Positions 1-8,800 of a DNA stretch of 11,423 nucleotides are shown one piece after another. This DNA comes from Phoronis pallida (Eukaryota; Phoronida; Phoronidae). Location: positions 1 through 11,423 of the forward strand of contig JAOXYC010207573.1 of NCBI GenBank assembly GCA_028565715.1, read 5' to 3'. The translations under genes and the position numbers were made by a program. Each line of letters begins with the position of its first letter. Positions within the stretch are counted from its first letter, which is position 1. The notes beneath the pieces were generated by a model. The model made no database searches. It had not been told where the DNA came from and saw only the letters and a list, made by a program, of their open reading frames with translations.

Positions 1-60
1 AACCTGTTGTAGTTTAAAGCGTTTTCCAAAGCATTTCATTCCTTAACCTGCAAAGGTCAG

Positions 61-211
61 AGACTGCAGCAAAGCCTTACTGCCAGACAGCTGAAGGATA
101 ACCAGAACACAGAGAAACTCCTCACTGAAGTCCGACAGCTGGTAAACAGTGGGGGCAGTGATAGATTGTCAGCCATTGTCAAAGAAGAGATACGCAATAA
201 TGTTATTCCAT
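61..211 (+). CDS. EDC4: EDC4 exon, helical/coiled-coil segment
   Basis: First coding exon seen. It encodes a Gln/Lys/Glu-rich, probably coiled-coil stretch followed by VNSGGSDRLSAIVKEEIRNN. That is the family segment preceding the C-terminal helical domain. It ends in phase 1 at a strong donor (T|GTGAGT, 212-217). The frame stays open upstream to a TAG at 10-12, so the 5' border depends on which AG is used. Confidence 0.8.
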
Positions 212-3200
212 GTGAGTGAATCAGGTTATGGTTTTTGGAACTAGTAAGCATAATATATGATTAAGAAACTAAAAAGTTTCATTTTTGATAAAAGGGCTTA
301 TCACCAGCAATAAAACTACAATAAAAAACATGTAATCGGATGCTGATGCGAATTAAAGGATGGTGAAATCCCGAGCGTTCAAATCTTTATTCTTTTACCA
401 AGGAAATTAATAATTGGACTAGCGTTTGTCCTAGGTCACAGTGATAAGATAAAACTAATACACAGCGTTTTCACTGCAAATCATATGCTGTATTTACACA
501 ACTAAGGTTTCACAATTTATCCTGATTGATGTGTATTAGTTTTATCAAATTATTATTAATTGTTTGTGAAGTTGTGTTCTAGTTAGCCTACCACCCTTCC
601 GAAGGACTTTTAAAACTGCAATGTTTTGTCTAAAAATGACCTCATTTTATGATGCAGTCTGCAAAGGATGTCAAATGTATTCTTAACTTTAATTTTAATA
701 GTTATTTTGTCACTTGGCAAATGACTTGTAATCTACAGCAATGGATAACTCTTGTTTGAATGTTGACCTGAACTGATAATTGTTTGATTTCAGCCGTTTC
801 TGGTATGCTGGATCCAATTAAACAACAGCTACACAAAGATCTCGCTCAAAAGTTAACAGCTACTGATACTGTAGTAAAAGAAAATATAGGAAAACTCATT
901 AGGTCCAAGGTGGGTGTTCTGATTCAAAACTGCAGAAATAATAGATTTACAGATCCATGAGTTTGGTTCATATCTTCTTGCAACAAGATTACCAATTTCA
1001 TACCTGTCGTAAAGTCGATAAATATTTTGAAATTGTGTTTTTTGATCCAATTTTCTCAAAGAACTTCTCTACTTTTTGATCGTATTCCAAGCAAAACAGA
1101 TTGTTCAACCTGTATGAACCAAAATTTGATCACTTTAAAAAGTTAGGGACATTTTAAAAACAAAAAATTAATAATAATATCTTTGTCAATTAATTACAGC
1201 AAACCATAGAGGCCATTGGCCAATCAGCAGGTGGCGCCGTTCTAGGTACTGTTACATCGTCATATAAAGAATCTTTCCAGTCTATTGTGGTGCCCTCTTT
1301 TGAGAGAGCCGTACAAGAAATGTTGGGACAACTGAACAATACCTTTCACGAAGGAGCCAAAGAACGTAAGGGACAATAGAAATTCTTTTTTACTTGTTAG
1401 AAAACATTGATTTAATATCTGTGATCATTAAAAGTGACTTGGTTAGTATGACTATTTAATACAATGCAATTATGGATATGTGTATTTATTATTTAACATA
1501 TTAGAAATATATTAGAAATTTTTCAAAGATAGCTCGACTTGATGATAGGAATGTGTAAAAGTCATCACTAAATCTTTTCCTACTATATCGAGAATATTTT
1601 ACATAAAATACACTTTTGCAGATTTACGTCAACTTGACAGCCATGTTGAAAGTTGGCATCGTAAACAAAAAGAATATCGTGACCCAGTGGTTGGTCAGCT
1701 ACAGAACTTTGTTAAGGAGTTTAGCGGGTCCATCAACAAACTTCAACAGAATGTACGGGAAGATGTTCAGATGACTGTGGATAGGCAGATGACTAGTTAT
1801 GTTCAGAGGTTAGAGATAAAGAGTTTTACAATTCAAATTTGTCAATGTGATATATTTTAGTAGCACGAAAACAATTGTTGCTTTTCACAAGGTGGATAAT
1901 TAAAAAAAAATCTTTTGAAAAAAATGGTCTCAAAGCTATATATTGCTATTTTATGATTTCATATGACGTCTTTCTGAATCATTGGTTTGTTTAACTAAAG
2001 TCTTAATAAAACATGAGATTGAAGTACAGGAACGGTGTAAGTTGTTTTAAATTAGAAAATAATGAAATCACTCAATAACTTGATATTTTTCTGCAAATAC
2101 CAACTAAAAATGCTGCATGATCAGTTTCAAAAATTAATGTTTAACCTAAAATGAAAATGAATTCCTTTGCAGACTGAAAGATGCCCTCACTGCAGATATA
2201 CGTAGCCTTGTGAAAGAAGAGGTATCCGCCGCCTTGCAATCTCACCATGCCACACTAAGTGACAGCATAGTTCAAGCCGTGCGATCGGGCGCCGCAACTC
2301 CGGCCCCAGACCCACAACAGTTACAAGCAAATGTCAGGCAGCTCTTACAGCAGGGACAGTTTAATGCAGCTTTCCAACAGGTAAGCTCAATGTTGAGACA
2401 TTTTCTAATTAAATACATTCAAGAACAGGAATTTCAAAAATTACATGTCATAATTTAGAATGGTCTAAAATAGCCCATTTTTAATTTGATCAAGTTTGTA
2501 TACCATATTTTACCAAATGAATATTGATTATTCTACATACAACTAAATGTATGCTTTTGCTGGCCAAAAGTGATAGATTAAAAAAAAAAAGAAAAATTCA
2601 GACCCAAATTTTTCTGTCTTTTCAAAATGTATCTACATAAAACATACTTGGAGAATCAATTGATGTGGCAAATATTCCTCTCATGGACTGAGCGGTATAA
2701 AATGATGCAGTCCATGTCGAATCTAGTGGTCATTCATATGATATTCATTTCAAACAACTGTTCTGTTGTAACTTTTTTGGAACAGGAATCTGAAGTTTAA
2801 TCACTGATCTTGTTTCTTCTAGGCGCTGTCAGCATCTGACCTCAGTCTTGTTATGTTTGCCTGTGAATCGGTTGAGCCCAGCCAGGTATTCGGACAGTCA
2901 CCATGTCCACTGCAACAACCGGTACTACTCTCTCTGATACAGCAACTAGCAGCAAACTTGGAGAATTCTACAGAACTCAAACACAAGTACGTCAAGTAGT
3001 TAGTTCTTTGGATGAAGCTCACATTTATTCATGGGTGTTTGTGAAATGGGAACAAATTTTGGATATTTACTTCCACGTAATAGGTTTCTACGACAGAAAG
3101 CCAATACTAGTTTAACATTGTGTGCATTGTGTCTACTATGTATGCATAGATCATAGATGTTAGACCAAATCCCCAGTCTAGTCGACAACGCTTGGCCAAC

Positions 3201-3581
3201 AGAGTTGATCAGTTGATTTTAAATTAGTTGTTTAAGAATTTACGGTATATGATCTTGATCAAGCCAGCTATCTAAATCAAGCAATTCATGACAATAAACT
3301 GTGCAGAAATTAAGCGGCATTGACAGTTAAATACCTCCGACTCTATTGCCTTCAGTGACATTCTATGTTTAAGTTTATTATACTTGAATATTTCTTGCAG
3401 ATATTTGGAGGAAGCTGTGATGAACCTTGATGCGAGCCACTCAATAACACAAGAACACATGCACCCAGTCCTGGGCACACTAATACAGAAACTGAATGAA
3501 TATATTCATACGCATCCCACTAATAGAATGACCAGGCCAATGAGGATGTTATTAATGGCATCACAGTCGCTCATGAAATAG
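61..3581 (+). CDS. EDC4: EDC4 (Ge-1), C-terminal part, seven exons, 5' partial
   Basis: Enhancer of mRNA decapping 4 is the large scaffold that links DCP1/DCP2 and other decay factors in cytoplasmic P-bodies. Its helical C-terminal region is known to be needed for self-association and P-body localisation. Coding exons are 61-211, 794-909, 1200-1365, 1622-1808, 2173-2380, 2823-2986 and 3401-3581. All introns are GT...AG and the phases (1,0,1,2,0,2) join into one open frame of 390 codons plus TAG. Family matches visible in translation: KENIGKLIRSK (exon 2), SYKESFQSIVVPSFERA (exon 3), LLQQGQFNAAFQQ spliced to ALSASDLSLVMFACESVEP, then VFGQSPCPLQQPVLLSLIQQ and YLEEAVMNLD. The N-terminal WD40 propeller and Ser-rich linker lie upstream of the window. 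The exact start of the first exon is uncertain: AG at 59-60 was chosen, AG at 54-55 is possible. The last 30 residues (NRMTRPMRMLLMASQSLMK end) are normal for the family in position, and their coding sequence is repeated downstream. Identity is near certain; exon borders are read by eye. Confidence 0.93.
212..793 (+). other. EDC4 intron with internal inverted repeat
   Basis: Intron of 582 nt, donor GTGAGT, acceptor TTTGATTTCAG. AT-rich with no coding signal. Its only visible structure is the 17-bp inverted repeat at 448-464 / 530-546. Confidence 0.85.
448..546. repeat. 17-bp perfect inverted repeat spanning 99 bp
   Basis: The left arm GATAAAACTAATACACA (448-464) is the exact reverse complement of the right arm TGTGTATTAGTTTTATC (530-546). 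The 65-nt spacer shows no further symmetry. Size and layout suggest a remnant of a small hairpin element or a structured intron segment. No target-site duplication is evident. Confidence 0.6.
1809..2172 (+). other. EDC4 intron
   Basis: Intron of 364 nt. Donor AG|GTTAGA is a weaker match to consensus; the acceptor is TTCCTTTGCAG. It is AT-rich and nothing else recognisable is seen in it. Confidence 0.8.
2381..2822 (+). other. EDC4 intron
   Basis: Intron of 442 nt between a strong donor (CAG|GTAAGC) and a strong polypyrimidine acceptor (TTGTTTCTTCTAG). It interrupts the conserved FQQ/ALSASDL junction in phase 0. Contains an A-rich run near 2581 and no other recognisable feature. Confidence 0.85.
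2987..3400 (+). other. EDC4 last intron
   Basis: Intron of 414 nt, donor AA|GTACGT in phase 2, acceptor TATTTCTTGCAG. Nothing else is recognised inside it. Open frames on either strand here are short and overlap the exon edges. Confidence 0.85.
3401..3581 (+). CDS. EDC4: EDC4 terminal coding exon (source of downstream repeats)
   Basis: Encodes YLEEAVMNLDASHSITQEHM, the last strongly conserved EDC4 helix pair, followed by a less conserved tail ending RMLLMASQSLMK and TAG. The 3' half of this exon, from about CAGAAACTGAATGAA at 3486, is copy 1 of a tandem array that continues past the stop. Confidence 0.93.
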
Positions 3582-3631
3582 GGAGTGTTAGAATTATTGA
3601 AGTTATACAATGAGGTCTTGTGACTGGTCTA

Positions 3632-3727
3632 CAGAAACTGAATGAATATATTCACACGCATCCCACAAATAGAATGACCAGGCCAATGAGGATGTTATTA
3701 ATGGCATCATAGTCGCTCATGAAATAG
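3632..3727 (+). pseudogene. Copy 2 of the EDC4 C-terminal tail, nonsense change
   Basis: In the frame set by copy 1 it encodes the same tail with almost only silent differences, except that the CAG of ASQSLMK has become TAG, a premature stop. The ancestral stop TAG is also kept. It has no start codon or exon head of its own, so it is a partial duplicate in the 3' UTR and not a gene. Confidence 0.75.
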
Positions 3728-3776
3728 GGGTGTTAGAGTTATTGAAGTTATTCAATGCTGTCTTGTTACTGGTCTA

Positions 3777-3872
3777 CAGAAACTAAATGAAAACATTCAT
3801 ACCCGCCCCACAAATAGAATGACCAGACATATGAGAATGTTATTAATGGAATCACAGTCCCTCATGGAATAG
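3777..3872 (+). pseudogene. Copy 3 of the EDC4 C-terminal tail
   Basis: The frame is open from CAGAAACTAAATGAA to a TAG matching the original stop. Several replacement differences from copy 1 are seen, including RPM to RHM and ASQ to ESQ. It lies downstream of the real stop and is presumably untranslated. Confidence 0.7.
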
Positions 3873-3922
3873 CAAACTTAAGAAGTATTGTAGAGTTTTT
3901 CCGCGAAGTCCTGTGGACTCTG

Positions 3923-4161
3923 CAGAAACCAAATGATGTATTCATACTCATCCCACAAATAGAATGATAAGACCTATGAGAATGTTATTGATGGCATCAC
4001 AGTCCCTCATGAAAAAGGCAGTGTTATTATTGAAGTTATTCCATGCAGTGCCGTGTACTTTACAGAAAATGAATGAATATATCCACATGCATATCAAGAA
4101 TGTTCATGCTAAAGAGAATGTTAGATTAGTGTTTCCACAAACTCATGAAACAGAGAATTGA
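3923..4161 (+). pseudogene. Copies 4 and 5 of the EDC4 tail, frameshifted and fused
   Basis: Copy 4 has lost one base near its start (AATGATGTATTCAT against AATGAATATATTCAT in copy 1), and its stop position reads AAG. From the ATG at 3964 a 65-codon frame therefore runs through the copy 4 tail and the former UTR spacer into copy 5, ending TGA at 4159-4161. Copy 5 keeps LQKMNEYIHMH and then degenerates. This is probably decayed duplicate sequence; translation is not supported. Confidence 0.6.
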
Positions 4162-4201
4162 GCGAAGTCCATGTTTGGTATCGTAACTTAGAAACCAAGT
4201 C

Positions 4202-4207
4202 AATAAA
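4202..4207 (+). terminator. Probable EDC4 polyadenylation signal AATAAA
   Basis: Canonical AATAAA about 620 nt after the EDC4 stop, in the remnant of the sixth repeat copy. A T-rich stretch follows at about 4250. It is the first canonical + strand hexamer after the stop. Confidence 0.6.
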
Positions 4208-4849
4208 GACATATGGACAGTGACTTGAACACTATTTGAGAGGGAATTCATTTTTTTAATTCAATGATTTGTTTAAAAACATCAATAGATTACTCAATGA
4301 CAGTATATTTGCTTTCACTAATTAATCATGTTTATTTAAGTTAAGCCAGAATCATGAACCTAAAAACTATTTGTTTCAATAGATGGAAAAATATTAATTT
4401 AAAATATTATTTTAGTGCAAATATAATTTTTGTTTTTTTATAGAATTTGTTTTTATTTTTTAAGAACACAAGTGCTCTGTCACGTATGTTGTAATATTTA
4501 CTGTAAATATATAAAATTGTTCCTTCACTCATGGTCTGTTTATTCATTTCATGGCTTTCGTTAAAAATGACTATTCCAGCAAAAGAGTACCCCTAATAAC
4601 CACCCCCATGTGTTTTCATTTCCGTCACCCCCTTAATTTTGTACATTTTTGCTGGAGTTTGATACTTCCTAAAGTTGACGACAATGCATGGCAAGCTGAA
4701 TTACAAGGAAACACAATTTGTCACCGTGAGTTGTGACCAAAACTTCCTACAACTTGGAGTATGGAAAGAATTATAATATAAATAGTAAAATTAAAAACAT
4801 GTTTGCTATGAACAAGCTCTGACAATAACAATTAATGAAATTTGAACTT
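4208..4849. other. AT-rich interval between convergent gene ends
   Basis: No convincing coding sequence on either strand. A TGTAAATA (4502-4509, the Pumilio-element consensus) followed by ATATAAAA could mark a longer alternative EDC4 3' end. Otherwise it is simple AT-rich sequence. Confidence 0.55.
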
Positions 4850-4855
4850 TTTATT
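4850..4855 (-). terminator. Probable polyadenylation signal of the minus-strand gene
   Basis: TTTATT on the + strand is AATAAA on the minus strand, about 840 nt past the stop of the minus-strand gene. No canonical AATAAA was found closer to that stop on this strand, which implies a long 3' UTR containing the 5392-5654 element. Confidence 0.5.
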
Positions 4856-5391
4856 AAACTATAATAATTGTATTTAAAATATACAATCATGGGAGCTCAA
4901 TGTGTAATCCTCCTCTTTATAATTATCACAGACATATTCTATATCAAATAACAACATAGATGGAATGTAGAAGTAACAAGATTATTATAACTTCAGACTG
5001 TCAGACTTAAAAGCTGAAAGTGTAGCATTTTCCCATGCAAACTAGGAGCTGAAGTCTTCAATCAAAGGTGAACAAACATTTTATGTAAATATTCCATAAT
5101 CATTATGCCAAAAACAACATAAAATGTATATGGTGAATTTAACCTGGACCGTGACGGTATGTACGACATTAGAACACAGTCTACAAGTGATGAGGCGGAC
5201 ATGCACACAAGTGTTTTGACACTCTTTTAAAAATGATGACCGCCTTGAAGAATAGTTCCAAGCATGGCTGCTATCAGTTTATGATGATATGAGATTAGAA
5301 GCTGCTATTACAAAAATTATTCTGAAACATCACTGTCCTTTGCAATGATATTGACTTAACACCGAGTATATCGCTGTACATCAATTCAAAG

Positions 5392-5654
5392 CCAGGGCCT
5401 ATTTCACAGAAATTGTGACTCCACTTCAAATTTTGGCTTTAGCATCCATCTTCATGTTTTAAAAAACAAAATATAATTCGCAAAAATAGCTTATTGAAAA
5501 ATTTCCATTCTTTTCAATAGTATTATCCATAAAACATTATTCCTGAGTTATCCTTTACAATTATGATCTGAAATACTTTCTGGAAATACCCTTAAGAAGT
5601 GGATGTCATATTTTTGAACATAAATCAAGTCAATTTTTGTGAAACGGGCTCTGG
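5392..5654. mobile_element. MITE-like element with imperfect terminal inverted repeats
   Basis: The outer 24 nt of each end (5392-5415 and 5631-5654) are reverse complements at 20 of 24 positions. Weaker symmetry continues inward for about 60 nt, for example CATCCATCTTC at 5443 against the complement of GAAGTGGATG at 5596. The interior is AT-rich without an open frame, as expected for a non-autonomous hairpin element. It lies wholly in the presumed 3' UTR of the minus-strand gene. I see no clear target-site duplication, so the exact ends and family are unknown. Confidence 0.55.
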
Positions 5655-5690
5655 TTTTCTAATTTAGCAGTGTAAACAAAATGAATTGAT

Positions 5691-5843
5691 TTAACTTGCA
5701 ACTGGTTCCACATTTTCTTCCTTGTTTTCCTCGTCTTGTCGTAGGGCATCTCGTGCCGTCGTCCAGTGTTGCAGCTCAATGCTGACTTGAAGCTCTAATG
5801 GCGGAGGTGGTAGTTCTTCCTCCTCGGTGGCACCATCTGGTGG
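5691..5843 (-). CDS. Unknown gene, last coding exon
   Basis: Acceptor TTTTCAG precedes PPDGATEEEELPPPPLELQV. This acidic/proline hinge leads into a short conserved-looking segment (SIELQHWTTARDAL) and an acidic tail ending ENVEPVAS and TAA. The 153 nt are in phase 0. The pattern of hydrophobic residues around LELQVSIELQHW suggests a beta strand followed by a helix (inference). Confidence 0.75.
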   Translation of the reverse strand, partial: PPDGATEEEELPPPPLELQVSIELQHWTTARDALRQDEENKEENVEPVAS

Positions 5844-8800
5844 CTGAAAAGTGACAAATTATTTGCAAATTAACGAAAACTGCTTTGATTATGTACATGC
5901 AATTATTGCTGGCTGATATAATAAATACGCAGGTAAGCATTGATAATATAATTTTTTTAAACATAGTATGCTATTCATGATGTAACCTTGACTACAGCAT
6001 AAAATTCTTTGAATATATTTTTGTTTTCATAATAGAACAAAATAAGTTCTGATAAATTTTACTTCTGTCAATTCAAGCCTCTTTTAAGGTCAATGTGAAT
6101 TTCTCTTTGACTTTTTTAAATTAAGAAAAACGTATCCTACACTTTGTGATCTGTAAACGAACTGTCTGTAAAAATAATAATGGGAAACTATTGCTTGGAC
6201 TCACGAAATTGTTTACTTTTACAATATTGACAGACTTACCTGATCTTTCTTAGAATCCTTTGCCCCAGGTTTTTGTTTGTCACCTTTAGTATCCTTTTCC
6301 TTCCCCTTGGGACTTTTGCCCCTCTCTGAAAGGGAAATGCACATTATAAGCAAATATAGAGAATTTTAGAAAACTAACTTGGGCATGAATGAAGGAAAAC
6401 TTATAATTTTGTACATATAACTGTACATTTAAAATGTGGCAGTGTAGACATGAAACATGTTATGTTCCTTTAAAAACATTGTGTTTTGTTCTTAATTACA
6501 ATTCGACTTTTTATAAATCTTTTTAGCGAAGAATTAAGAATTACTCTGAACACATTTTTAAGGGAATTGGCTAGTATGGACATGCAAGTAGAAACAGTTA
6601 TTGTACAAATTCAATTTTGGTTAATTATTCTGTACCTTTTTTATCTTTGTCTTTCTTTTCTGCTGATTTATCTCTCTTCTTTCCTTTACTGTCTTCAGAC
6701 TGTAAAACAACAGGATATCAAAATGATATAGAATGGTCAGTTATAATCAAGACTGTATTTTGTTTAATGAAAATAAATAAATGGTTGTGAATTTCTAAAC
6801 TTGATGGAAATCAATGGGATGATTTGAAAATTGTTAGTGAGCAAATTATCATGAGAGCAATCAGATATAAAGCATGTCTTTGCCCAACCCAAGGTTTAAC
6901 TTTGTTTTTCAGCTTCTCAAAACAAAACTAATAAGATCAAACACAAGTGCAGTACATGTTTGCAAACTATGTGACATTTTTTCAATGTGATTGAATCTCA
7001 AACAAAAGCAAATAAAACATGAAGGAAAGAAGCAAATTCAAAAGCAAACATCACTGAATCAGTGACTTTGGCGGGTTTTTTGTATGATCATAACGCTTGT
7101 GTGTTACATCATGTATTCATTAGCGTCTTGACAACGGCAACCAGTGGTTGCCGAAAGCTAGACAGTGTGTTATTATGTTTCTGGTTCTCTATTTAAATTC
7201 ATCACTGGTTATTGATGGTAAAAGCTTGAGTTTGAATATTTGTCTTTTTTGCTATTTTGGTAACATTCAAGTGCACATACTCCACCATTACATTGCAACC
7301 CTCCTTTAGAGGCATCTTTAAAACAATGGGCATTAAATCTGGCTCCCAGTGGAACAAATTATAAGTATGGTATGCATTTTATATCAATATTCAGTGATGT
7401 TTGCGCTTAATAATAAAACCATACAACTGTGATAACAAAAAAGCAATCAATATTATCTCATCATACTTTTGCTTGACCAATCTTGCTTCCTTTGGGTTTT
7501 CCTTTAATGCTTGCTTTCTAATCATAATTAACATGTCTTTAAAAAGTAGCATTGAAATACCATTGATAAAATGTGTACACCTTTTGCTAGGACTCTGTTG
7601 GATATTGCAGGAATAAGCATACACTACAGTTATTTCATTTGACGTAAAACACTAATTGAACGGATGAATTTTGAACTTGATTCATTATCTAATTTCAGGT
7701 GTCAACTTAACATATTTACGAACAAGTTGCAATGCCGATAACTAACCTTTACAATGGAGACTGGTGACGCCCTCTGTGTGTGCTCAGATGCATCAACAAA
7801 GACATTCTCAAATATATACTCTCCATGTAGAAACTCCTCAAGGGGTACATGGAATGAGGCCAGACATGTGAACTCAGCTGGCATGAAGTGAAGTTCCATC
7901 TCAGGTTCCTTCTTTTTGCCTTTTCCTTTACCATCCTTCTTCCCCTTGTCATCAGTCTGAAGAACATGGCAGAAAATCAAAAAAAATCTTCTTTTGCAAT
8001 GAAATGAAAATGTTTCTGGAATAGAAAAGAAAACTACATATTACAAGATTGCAGAATGCAGACACCGAATCATTTCAAAAGCATCAGCAGGCACCTTCGT
8101 TGTGATATCCCCAACAAAGTGTTGCAGCAGCTGTTTTTCAATTTATAAACAAGGGGAATTAATAGCAGTAGTGTGGTAAAGAACTAGACTTAAGCAAGCA
8201 ACATGCACTTAACTGCAAAAATATAAAACGATATGAAAACTGCAGTCAATTATGATCAATGAACAAAGCAAAAATGCAATACAAAGCGTAAATTGTAAAA
8301 GTACTCAATGAATTAAACGTTCAGTAAAAATATGTTGATAAAAATTACCAGGAGTCATCACAAACTATAATTGGCAAATTGTTATAAAAATGCTAGAATT
8401 TTTAAAAATTCTATATTTTGATTCTGATCTCCATTACTGATAGAAATTGTTAAAGAAAATAGTTCCCTGCATTGGTGAACAATATCATGACTTTTAAAGT
8501 TTAGAATATTCTATTACTGTCTACATACCAGGACCTAACTATACCAACTTATAAATAGTTTGTTTCTATCTTTCATGTGCTTCTATCTTGTTATCCAAGA
8601 CAAATAACCTTCTAGACATAAACTTGGTGAACAAGATTTTATTACCTGAATCTATCTAAATATTGACCTAGTATTTCGTATTTATAAGTGATATGAATCT
8701 TACTATTAACTTGCTAGAAATTTTCAATGTGCTAGTTGCTAGTGGGTTATGTAGGGGCAACTAATTTTTCTCTATATTCCTCATTGACATCTAGTTCATC

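Larger units (their letters stand above)
3486..4204 (+). repeat. Tandem array of the EDC4 exon tail, five copies plus remnant
   Basis: The anchor CAGAAACTGAATGAA or a variant begins at 3486, 3632, 3777, 3923 and 4063, giving spacings of 146, 145, 146 and 140. Each unit holds the last ~32 codons of EDC4, the stop-codon position and about 45 nt of 3' UTR ending in a YTACAG or TGCAG motif. Copy 1 is the functional coding exon end. Copies 1 and 2 differ at about three of 96 coding positions; copies 3-5 are progressively more diverged. A truncated sixth copy starts near 4162 (GCGAAGTCC, then TAGAAACC at 4189). The array lies after the EDC4 stop and so is expected in the 3' UTR. Confidence 0.9.

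Noticed and set aside
2819-3188. Open frames on both strands around the sixth EDC4 exon in this window (2823-2986)
   Set aside because: The + frame starting at 2903 is in a different frame from EDC4, and the minus frames are antisense shadows of the exon and intron.
3620-4080. YACAG/TGCAG motifs before each repeat copy as acceptors for alternative EDC4 terminal exons
   Set aside because: The upstream exon ends in phase 2. Splicing to the copy 2 acceptor gives AA+A, AAC, TGA, an immediate stop, and the others also end soon or lack a sensible tail.
7121-7160. Hammerhead ribozyme
   Set aside because: The conserved CUGANGA strand is absent (CTTGACAA instead), and the outer TAGC/GCTA pairing is not the hammerhead topology.
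7391-7624. Overlapping open frames on both strands inside the long intron
   Set aside because: Both strands are open because the region is AT-rich with few stops. There are no matching splice sites in the right phase, and I recognise no family resemblance.
8395-8412. 18-bp perfect palindrome AGAATTTTTAAAAATTCT
   Set aside because: Almost wholly A/T in an AT-rich intron; short AT palindromes are expected by chance.
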